NCBI GenBank assembly: GCA_030673585.1
Contig: DAOVIU010000076.1
Location: 1-6,374 of the forward strand
Source of the DNA: Pseudomonadota bacterium
GTDB lineage: Bacteria; Desulfobacterota; BSN033; G020346125
DNA length: 6,374 nt
Direction: 5' to 3'
Shown here: positions 1 through 4,753 of the stretch, one piece after another
Layout: the number at the start of each line of letters is the position of its first letter
Numbering within the stretch: the first letter of the stretch is position 1
Notes under the pieces: generated by a model
Database searches by the model: none
What the model saw: only the letters and a program-made list of their open reading frames with translations
What the model was told of the DNA's origin: nothing
Position numbers and translations under genes: made by a program

Positions 1-155
1 GAAAAAATCCACACCCTAACTTCTCCAATAGCCTCAAGTTATGAAGCGAACTCCCCTCGAGAAATAGGTCTTATATTTAATCCTGCCTACCCTTTAGACA
101 CCGGGCGGAATTGAGGCGTTACGAGATGGAGACGAGGCAGACTATTGCCCCCTTC
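1..155. other. Left-edge region with no supportable gene
   Basis: This stretch lies downstream of the FxsA stop codon. Plus frame 1 is open from base 1 to a TGA at 112-114 (37 codons). The peptide has no recognisable motif, and the length is compatible with chance, although it could be the tail of a gene to the left. All minus-strand frames are broken by stops. A 7-bp inverted repeat (GCCTCAA at 31-37, TTGAGGC at 111-117) was examined as a possible tRNA acceptor stem and rejected. No good intrinsic terminator for the fxsA transcript is visible. Confidence 0.4.
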
Positions 156-542
156 TTAGTGGAAGAAGATGTGGATGTCTCCGGAGTCGATCTTCCGCTG
201 AATAAGAAGCTGGATCTTCTTCCGGACAAATCCCCTGCTGCCGGGGATGAGGAGAACAAATCCCACGGCGTCAGTGAAAAAACCCGGGGTCAGGAGCAAG
301 ATGCCCCCCACCAGCACCAAGGCTCCGTTGATCAGTTCCCCCGTTGGCATCCGTCCTTGGGAGAGAGCCATCCGAATATTGGCGAGAATGGCGAAACCCT
401 GTTGGCGCATCATATAGCCGCCGAGTATCCCAGTAATGATGATGATGGAGATGGTATTGAGGGTTCCTATTCGGCTCCCGATCTCGATGAGAAGCAGGAT
501 CTCCATGAGGGGAACGACGATGAAAATGAGGATGAGGCGCAT
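156..542 (-). CDS. fxsA: FxsA family inner-membrane protein
   Basis: A 128-residue integral membrane protein of the FxsA family. The E. coli member is known for relieving F-plasmid exclusion of phage T7 when overproduced; the general cellular role is unclear. Hydrophobic segments lie at about residues 3-20, 28-47 and 70-88, with a further hydrophobic stretch to about 100. The family hallmark follows the third segment: PGFFTD at 86-91, then a GFVLLIPGSRGFVRKK-type stretch. A basic tail (residues 104-117) should be cytosolic. The protein is shorter than E. coli FxsA (about 158 residues) because it lacks most of the variable C-terminal tail. The ATG at 542 is preceded by a GGGA Shine-Dalgarno about 12 nt upstream. 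The gene lies 80 bp behind the YIP1-family gene on the same strand, so co-transcription is likely. The family call is firm; the physiological role is not known. Confidence 0.9.
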   Translation of the reverse strand: MRLILIFIVVPLMEILLLIEIGSRIGTLNTISIIIITGILGGYMMRQQGFAILANIRMALSQGRMPTGELINGALVLVGGILLLTPGFFTDAVGFVLLIPGSRGFVRKKIQLLIQRKIDSGDIHIFFH

Positions 543-554
543 GTTGAATCAGTG

Positions 555-571
555 TCCCTTTTGGCAAAAGG
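555..571 (-). promoter_or_regulatory. Possible RBS-sequestering hairpin before fxsA
   Basis: On the minus strand CCTTTT (571-566), a GCC loop and AAAAGG (562-557) form a perfect 6-bp stem with a 3-nt loop. The 3' arm overlaps the AAAGGGA sequence that is the only plausible Shine-Dalgarno for fxsA, ending 12 nt before its ATG. If it folds it would partly mask the ribosome-binding site. Four of the six pairs are A-U, so the stem is weak and may be incidental. Confidence 0.25.
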
Positions 572-622
572 ATTCCTGAGATAAACTGGCCCGTGAACCC
601 TTTCCCAAGGTAGACCTCGAAA

Positions 623-1504
623 TCACAGAAACTCACTCAGCTTATAGAGCAGAGAGATTCCTACCACCATGAAAAATACCACTATGGCGATGAAGGGCAA
701 AAATATGGCTAGGGTCGCCCTCCCCGATCCGATGCCGTGGCTTTCCCTCAGGCCGATGATCGCGATGACCAAGGCGTAGATGGGGATTATGAAACTCCCA
801 ACGAGGGGTACTAGGGTGAAAATCTGGGTCGACCACGAATAGGCAATAACCCGGAAGGTGGCTTCAAAGCCCTTGCGATTTCCCCCGACCACTACTAAGC
901 AGAGATGGACGATGGCACTGATAATATAGAGGCCGACCAATACGAGAAACGGGAGGGCGATGGTTATCCCCACCAAGTGCGTGGTAGACAAAGGGAACTG
1001 CTCGAGTTGAACGGTGAATACTTGCTGCCACGTGAGGCCTAGAACTCCTCCCAATACCCCTAAGATAAGGGCAAAGATCAAAGGGTTTGTCAATCCCCTG
1101 CTGGTGGGCATCCGACCATAGAACTGGGTGGGGGAGAAGAGCACCTCTCTCAGCGTGGTCAGAAAGGCCTCGAAAAAACCCAACCGCTCCATGTCCTCCC
1201 ATGGACAATATTTCCCTTTTTCGGCTGATCGATACGGCGTTGGGCCCCTTTCCTCCCTGATATTCTCCCCATATTTTCTTACTTGAACCATTGCCCCGAT
1301 GGAATGGAGGGCTTCGATGTACCGGTCCCTCTCATTCTCCGTCAACCCCCTTTTGACCACAATTGGAGCCCTCTGGAGCAACTGCTCTGACCTCTTCCGG
1401 GAGAGGTTGAATCGGGCCTGAATCCCCTGGATCACCCTCTCCCGTTCCTCAACCGTATCGTCAGCGGGACCGATGAAAAGGATCTCATACCCGGTTTCGT
1501 CCAT
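623..1504 (-). CDS. YIP1-family membrane protein with N-terminal L7/L12-like domain
   Basis: A 293-residue protein in two parts. Residues about 5-77 are soluble and follow the pattern of the ribosomal L7/L12 C-terminal domain: a helix with VIQGI (24-28), then L..k.seqLL..AP.VVK.GL (34-54) and an E..ry.eaL...GA.VqVrK ending (58-77). A charged linker leads to PWEDMERLGFF (101-111), typical just before bacterial YIP1 domains. Four to five hydrophobic segments follow, about 139-158, 176-206, 227-253 and 263-288. They include the family-like AYSWSTQIFTLVPLVG (221-236) and IIGLRESHGI (249-258). YIP1 proteins are polytopic; bacterial members are functionally uncharacterised, while eukaryotic relatives act in membrane trafficking. 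The ATG at 1504 has only a weak AGAGAG upstream. It is probably the first gene of an operon with fxsA. The YIP1 call is strong; the L7/L12 likeness is my pattern reading. Confidence 0.85.
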   Translation of the reverse strand: MDETGYEILFIGPADDTVEERERVIQGIQARFNLSRKRSEQLLQRAPIVVKRGLTENERDRYIEALHSIGAMVQVRKYGENIREERGPTPYRSAEKGKYCPWEDMERLGFFEAFLTTLREVLFSPTQFYGRMPTSRGLTNPLIFALILGVLGGVLGLTWQQVFTVQLEQFPLSTTHLVGITIALPFLVLVGLYIISAIVHLCLVVVGGNRKGFEATFRVIAYSWSTQIFTLVPLVGSFIIPIYALVIAIIGLRESHGIGSGRATLAIFLPFIAIVVFFMVVGISLLYKLSEFL

Positions 1505-1534
1505 TTTCTTGCTCTCTGAAAAGGGAATATCTCT

Positions 1535-1563
1535 TTTCTAATACAAAACGAAACCTAAATCAA
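1535..1563 (-). promoter_or_regulatory. Candidate promoter for the YIP1-fxsA operon
   Basis: On the minus strand TTGATT (1563-1558) is separated by 17 nt from TAGAAA (1540-1535). Each box matches the sigma-70 consensus at 4 of 6 positions, and the -10 lies about 30 nt before the ATG at 1504. The region is AT-rich compared with the flanking genes. Plausible by position, but the boxes are only moderate. Confidence 0.3.
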
Positions 1564-1614
1564 TACCCCTCACCAGAAGGTTCAGGCTGATGGGAGCCAG
1601 TGCTCATCGGAATG

Positions 1615-1643
1615 TTGCAAGTTACTATCGGATGATATACCAT
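1615..1643 (+). promoter_or_regulatory. Candidate promoter for the lipoprotein pair
   Basis: TTGCAA (1615-1620) is followed after 17 nt by TACCAT (1638-1643), each with four consensus matches. An overlapping TATACC at 1636-1641 would give a 15-nt spacer and is less likely. Transcription would begin near 1650, about 35 nt before the first lipoprotein ATG. The implied leader contains the small inverted repeat GAAATT-N6-AATTTC (1646-1663) and overlapping TTGGA/TCCAA arms (1650-1666), which could be an operator or chance. Confidence 0.35.
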
Positions 1644-1667
1644 TAGAAATTGGACTGAATTTCCAAC

Positions 1668-1676
1668 GGAGAGGAG
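1668..1676 (+). promoter_or_regulatory. Strong ribosome-binding site for first lipoprotein
   Basis: GGAGAGGAG ends 9 nt before the ATG at 1686. It is the best Shine-Dalgarno in the window and fixes the start of the first lipoprotein gene. Confidence 0.7.
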
Positions 1677-1685
1677 AAACGGAAA

Positions 1686-2117
1686 ATGAAAAACCGGGCT
1701 CGAATATCCCTTCTTGCTGCACCTATGCTCCTCCTATCGCTTATATCCACGGGTTGTATCGTGGGACGCTACTACGAGGGGCCAAATATCATAGCCGAAA
1801 AGGTCAAGGATATCAAGCCGGGCGTCACCACCAAGGAGGAGATCATAGAGTGGTTTGGCCCACCTCGGAACTACATGAGCCCCACGGTGTTCAACAAAAT
1901 AATGCAGGACCTGGATAAAACGGGGGAGCCACTGGGGACCTTTCCATTTGCCAACATCCTTTCCTACCAGTACGACCAGGCCAACGTACGGGCACTGGTC
2001 TTGGTTCTCTTCAATTACGCCGAGGCAAAGGTGAAATCCGATCACCTGGTTATCTTCCTCGATGAAAATGAAAGGGTGAAATACTATGGCTTCTATAGGG
2101 GAACGGAAGAGTTATAG
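1686..2117 (+). CDS. BamE/SmpA-like small lipoprotein (first of tandem pair)
   Basis: A 143-residue predicted lipoprotein. A basic n-region (MKNRAR) and a hydrophobic core (about 8-20) lead to STGC at 21-24, so Cys24 would be lipidated. Serine at -3 is less usual than Leu or Ile, though Ile20 is next to it. Ile at +2 is not an Asp retention signal, so the outer membrane is the likely destination. The mature part has a BamE-like segment, IKPGVTTKEEIIEWFGPP (43-60), resembling the G-[MV]-T..[EQ]...-LG-PP signature of SmpA/OmlA folds. A hydrophobic strand ALVLVLFNY (103-111) follows, then LVIFLDENERVKYYG (121-135), which looks like paired beta strands. It ends with the YRGTEEL motif shared with its neighbour. 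Length is in the range of small BamE-like proteins, but true BamE orthology is not claimed. The downstream paralogue starts inside this gene, indicating translational coupling. Confidence 0.75.
   Translation: MKNRARISLLAAPMLLLSLISTGCIVGRYYEGPNIIAEKVKDIKPGVTTKEEIIEWFGPPRNYMSPTVFNKIMQDLDKTGEPLGTFPFANILSYQYDQANVRALVLVLFNYAEAKVKSDHLVIFLDENERVKYYGFYRGTEEL
2071..2076 (+). promoter_or_regulatory. Internal ribosome-binding site for second lipoprotein
   Basis: AAAGGG lies inside the end of the first lipoprotein gene, 9 nt before the ATG at 2086. It supports that ATG as the true start even though it forces a 32-nt overlap. The only later candidate starts in frame (such as the TTG in the hydrophobic core) would destroy the signal peptide. 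Confidence 0.55.
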
Positions 2118-2499
2118 CGGGATTCTGGCCGTAACGTGCCTTTTGATCATCACGATATGCGGTTGCACCATAGGCAGGGTTTACAGGGGTTCAGAGCTCA
2201 GAGGGGACCCAAGGGAAAGGATCGTTATCGGCACCACGAAGAAAGCCGAGATCCTGAGGATTTTCGGTCCTCCCGATTGGATCCAAAAGCAGTTTGATGG
2301 CGATATCTTCGTCTATGCTTATCTCCGAAAGAACTCCAGCACGCTGACCCTGGAGGAACCCGTTTTCACCAACATTACCTTCTTCACATACAGGCGAATC
2401 CAGGAAAAGAGGGACAGCCTGGTTATCCTCTTCGGTAAGGATGGGGTGGTCAAGGATTACGGGCACTATAGGGGAACGACGGAACTGAAACCTCTGTGA
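2086..2499 (+). CDS. BamE/SmpA-like small lipoprotein (second of tandem pair)
   Basis: A 137-residue predicted lipoprotein paralogous to its upstream neighbour. A polar, basic n-region (ERK at 6-8) precedes a hydrophobic core (about 13-24) and the lipobox ICGC at 24-27, so Cys27 is the lipidation site. Thr at +2 predicts outer-membrane sorting. The pair share C-x-[IV]-G-R-x-Y-x-G right after the Cys, a BamE-like IGTTKKAEILRIFGPPD (48-64) and a hydrophobic SLVILFGKDGVVKDYG (111-126). Both also share the ending YRGT-[TE]-EL. The middle differs in length and sequence, with gaps between the two. The overlap and internal Shine-Dalgarno suggest coupled translation and perhaps hetero-oligomers. The exact role is unknown; a part in outer-membrane assembly or lipid homeostasis would be a guess from the fold. 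Confidence 0.75.
   Translation: MASIGERKSYSGILAVTCLLIITICGCTIGRVYRGSELRGDPRERIVIGTTKKAEILRIFGPPDWIQKQFDGDIFVYAYLRKNSSTLTLEEPVFTNITFFTYRRIQEKRDSLVILFGKDGVVKDYGHYRGTTELKPL
2093..2105 (+). repeat. 13-nt direct repeat, copy 1 (tail of first lipoprotein)
   Basis: CTATAGGGGAACG occurs here and again at 2466-2478. In both genes it encodes the shared Y-R-G-T motif at the C-terminus, in the same codon phase. The copy here also lies within the first codons of the second lipoprotein in another frame. It is a remnant of gene duplication rather than a mobile repeat. Confidence 0.7.
2466..2478 (+). repeat. 13-nt direct repeat, copy 2 (tail of second lipoprotein)
   Basis: Identical to the copy at 2093-2105, in the equivalent codons for Y-R-G-T near the end of the second paralogue. 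Confidence 0.7.
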
Positions 2500-2554
2500 G
2501 CCAACTCCTGGCTTCCACGGCCAACCGGACAAGAAAGGTTCCTTTACCCCCGAT
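2500..2554. other. Convergent intergenic gap without clear terminator
   Basis: Fifty-five bases separate the stop codons of the second lipoprotein and the propeller gene. Small inverted repeats are present: GCCA/TGGC at 2500-2512, and ACCCC/GGGGT at 2546-2565 with a 10-nt loop that includes the propeller stop codon. None is followed by a proper T-run on either strand. Termination may be Rho-dependent, or use a structure I cannot see. Confidence 0.35.
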
Positions 2555-4474
2555 CTAAAAGGGGTTTGGACACCAACGTTCCTGGAAATCGGTTTCCAGG
2601 GTATCGGTCAATTTCTTGAGGCCCGTCCCATCGCGTTTGATGATATAGATATCCCAGCCCGCTTCCCCTTCGGACAAAAATGAAATCCATTCCCCATCCG
2701 GAGACCATTGCAGGTGGGTCGCGGGAAAGTCGATGATGGGCTCCACCCTTTTCTTCTCCACCTTAAAAAGGTAAAGGGTATTTGGCCCCGGGGGTTTCCT
2801 CCCTGCCAGCAAGACCAACTCGTTGCTCCGGGGGGACCAGCAGTACTCTTGAATTGGTTCCTTGATGAAATAGAAAGTCCGGTGACGCTTCCTCCCATCG
2901 GCTTTCACTAGATAAAGGACGGGCCTTTGCATCCCATCGGGATCTTCATCCCACCTTCGGTAAGCGATCATGATCCCATCGGGAGACCACTGGGGGTCTT
3001 CAAAGCGCCCAGGTGGGGCTATTTCGATTCTATTGCCGCCATCGATTCCGGCCTTCACCAGGCCTCCAGGAGATATGAACAGAATTGCTTCTCCATCGGG
3101 CGACCACGCGGGATTTTCGGCGGGGTATGCGACTTCCCTCAGATCCCCCCCGTTCGTACTGACCACGTAGATGTGGGACTGGGATTCAAAGAGCACGCGA
3201 TCGCCATTAGGGGACCACGAATAATCCCTGACATACGTGGAGCTTTCGAAGAGGAGGACGGAATCCGTTCCGTCGGCTCTAAAGGACCACAGCCTCCCAC
3301 CATCCGTAAATAACAGCCTCTGCCCATCCGGAGACCAATGGGGGGAAACTCCCGGAGCGATCCTTTCCATCTTCCCTCCCTCAGCCGGCATGACAAAAAT
3401 CTCCCTTGAATCGAGGGTATAGAAGGCGATCATAGACCCATTGGGTGAGCAGCGGGGAGAGAAATAGGCTCCCGGCTGTCGAGTTATGTTCCGCTCAACT
3501 CCACTTCCAAGGTACATGAGGAAGAGATCTCCTCGGGGCATTCCCCCATCCCGGTCATATTCCCTGAAGAAGAGCATTGTTCCTCCGTCGATTCGAAACT
3601 CCGGCCTCAAGTGGAAGGTTTTGACGGTAACCCCTTCCTCGAGGCTCAAGACTGCCCTTTGGGCCACAAAGCCCGGGGCCGCAATGGTTATGATATTCCT
3701 TCCCGGAATGAGCTCTCGGACGAAAAAATACCCGCGATCGTCTGCGGTGATGGTTTCGAAGGAACCGCTTATCTCCGCGCCCGGGATGGGAATTTTCTCC
3801 ATTCCCTTTACCAAGACCCTCCCTCTCAAAGACGGAGGTGCTGGAATAGCCCCTGCCTCGAATTGCTCCATTTCCAGCACCTCGAATTCGGCAACAGCCG
3901 TCCACGTGCCAAGCCCGAGTTTTCCAGAGATATGGGTCCCATCATCCGGAAGGGTATACTCCATGATGAGGTTCCCATCGAGGTAACCCTTAACTTCCCT
4001 TCCCCTGACGAGGAGGGATATGTCATACCACGTTTGTTTTCCTATTGACTGGGGAATCCCGGTTTCGGGGATGATTTCTCCACGATCCCATCGGTCCAGT
4101 CCGATCCCCGAAGGAAATCCTTCTCGGCCACTCAAGCTCCACCAAAGCCTGCTATTCCTGTCCAGGTAACGAAAGAAAAGCAAGAGTCCCCCGGTCGCAT
4201 CCATAATTCGAGCCCTAACCTTCAACCGGTAATCAGCCCATTCGTCTCGGCCGAAGAGTAGTATTGTCGGGGCGGCCGCCCCGTCGCCCTGTAGGAACAC
4301 CCTTTCGTCCAATCGCTCCCAATCACCCGATACTGGCTCCATCACCGTGGTGAAGGAGGGAAGCTTCACCCTCCATTCGCTCTCCTCCCCGGTAGCAAGT
4401 CCTCCCCCCATGGCAGTGGAGAGTGTTGCCATTACGAGAACGCTCAACCAAACCCTATCTCGGATCGACTTCAT
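2555..4474 (-). CDS. Secreted LamG/DUF1080-like, CarboxypepD_reg-like and TolB/PD40 propeller protein
   Basis: A 639-residue exported protein, numbered from the ATG at 4474. Residues 1-26 form a signal peptide (MKSIRDR, then a hydrophobic core) with no lipobox. Residues about 34-203 read as a laminin-G/DUF1080-like beta-sandwich (GGLLLFFRYLDR, WYDISLLVRGREVKGYLDG, GKLGLGTW). Residues 217-290 look like a carboxypeptidase regulatory domain (RGRVLV, PGAEISG, DDRGYFFV). Residues 297-639 form a TolB/PD40-type propeller. Its motifs CSPNG 342, WSPDG 380, WSPNG 420, WSPDG 457, WSPDG 496, WSPRS 546, WSPDG 590 and a terminal WCPNPF 634 fit seven repeats plus closure, perhaps eight blades. I see no catalytic residue set; ligand or polysaccharide binding in the periplasm is an inference. 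An in-frame TTG at 4546 and ATG at 4522 are rejected because they coincide with the promoter boxes. No strong Shine-Dalgarno is visible before 4474. Confidence 0.85.
   Translation of the reverse strand: MKSIRDRVWLSVLVMATLSTAMGGGLATGEESEWRVKLPSFTTVMEPVSGDWERLDERVFLQGDGAAAPTILLFGRDEWADYRLKVRARIMDATGGLLLFFRYLDRNSRLWWSLSGREGFPSGIGLDRWDRGEIIPETGIPQSIGKQTWYDISLLVRGREVKGYLDGNLIMEYTLPDDGTHISGKLGLGTWTAVAEFEVLEMEQFEAGAIPAPPSLRGRVLVKGMEKIPIPGAEISGSFETITADDRGYFFVRELIPGRNIITIAAPGFVAQRAVLSLEEGVTVKTFHLRPEFRIDGGTMLFFREYDRDGGMPRGDLFLMYLGSGVERNITRQPGAYFSPRCSPNGSMIAFYTLDSREIFVMPAEGGKMERIAPGVSPHWSPDGQRLLFTDGGRLWSFRADGTDSVLLFESSTYVRDYSWSPNGDRVLFESQSHIYVVSTNGGDLREVAYPAENPAWSPDGEAILFISPGGLVKAGIDGGNRIEIAPPGRFEDPQWSPDGIMIAYRRWDEDPDGMQRPVLYLVKADGRKRHRTFYFIKEPIQEYCWSPRSNELVLLAGRKPPGPNTLYLFKVEKKRVEPIIDFPATHLQWSPDGEWISFLSEGEAGWDIYIIKRDGTGLKKLTDTLETDFQERWCPNPF
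2693..3451 (-). repeat. Periodic coding repeat for SPDG propeller motifs
   Basis: Seven degenerate copies of a W-S-P-D-G coding unit recur every 111 to 150 nt, at 2693-2707, 2825-2839, 2975-2989, 3092-3106, 3203-3217, 3323-3337 and 3437-3451. Two of them (2693-2707 and 3323-3337) are identical over 15 nt. This is the DNA trace of propeller blade duplication, with the blades otherwise diverged. It is not an independent repeat element. Confidence 0.75.
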
Positions 4475-4517
4475 GTGCGATATGAGACTTGAGAGTAACT
4501 TATTTTTGGTAATCCTT

Positions 4518-4546
4518 ACCATAATGGGGCGTACGAAAGATGTCAA
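4518..4546 (-). promoter_or_regulatory. Sigma-70-like promoter of the propeller gene
   Basis: On the minus strand a perfect TTGACA (4546-4541) is followed after exactly 17 nt by TATGGT (4523-4518, four of six matches). Transcription should start near 4511, leaving a leader of about 36 nt before the ATG at 4474. The -35 box coincides with the in-frame TTG at 4546 and the -10 contains the ATG at 4522. Neither could then be translated from this promoter, which decides the start in favour of 4474. Confidence 0.55.
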
Positions 4547-4606
4547 GCTAAGGCATTACCATTTTCAACGTCGCTTGAGTGCGAGAGGCTTTTGGGGAGA
4601 TTTAAC

Positions 4607-4635
4607 TTGCAAAACCATAGTGTTTGTCATATCAT
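4607..4635 (+). promoter_or_regulatory. Candidate promoter of the MFS transporter gene
   Basis: TTGCAA (4607-4612) and TATCAT (4630-4635, five of six matches) are spaced by 17 nt. The -10 lies about 118 nt before the GTG at 4754, so the leader would be about 110 nt. The spacer contains AAAC-N6-GTTT (4612-4625), and AGAGGC/GCCTCT arms (4584-4589 and 4637-4642) flank the promoter. Either could be an operator, but both are short. Confidence 0.4.
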
Positions 4636-4743
4636 CGCCTCTTTCTTATTGCGATTATAGGGAGTTCTCCGGTTCTATGTTTCATTATGACTCCGCCGTT
4701 TCCTTCTGCCATTGCTCTCCCGAGAAGCAAATGCATAACCATT

Positions 4744-4747
4744 GGAG
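4744..4747 (+). promoter_or_regulatory. Shine-Dalgarno deciding the MFS start
   Basis: GGAG here sits 6 nt before the GTG at 4754. The longer reading from the TTG at 4742 has no Shine-Dalgarno at usable distance and would place this site inside the coding region. GTG at 4754 is therefore preferred. Confidence 0.5.
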
Positions 4748-4753
4748 CCCATA

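Noticed and set aside
2..7. Run of six A, a T-run on the minus strand, as terminator of the fxsA transcript
   Set aside because: No stable hairpin lies just upstream on the minus strand, and the run is about 150 nt past the stop.
31..117. 7-bp inverted repeat GCCTCAA/TTGAGGC spanning 87 nt, the size of a class II tRNA
   Set aside because: On both strands I could not form a T arm with a TTCRA loop between 5-bp stems, a D arm or an anticodon stem, and no CCA or usual discriminator context follows.
111..584. 157-codon plus-strand frame antisense to fxsA
   Set aside because: The peptide is hydrophilic with no motif, while the opposite strand carries the FxsA hallmark PGFFTD and correct hydrophobic segments.
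2535..2546. AAAGGTTCCTTT near-palindrome as a bidirectional terminator
   Set aside because: The stem would be only four pairs, mostly A-T, and no T-run follows on either strand.
2693..3451. Regularly spaced near-identical units that might be read as a CRISPR or tandem repeat array
   Set aside because: The units encode W-S-P-D-G in frame at propeller blade spacing, and the intervals are coding and unequal (111 to 150 nt).
3486..4048. Two long plus-strand frames (166 and 145 codons) antisense to the propeller gene
   Set aside because: They are Ser/Pro/Arg-rich shadows produced by the codon bias of the real minus-strand gene.
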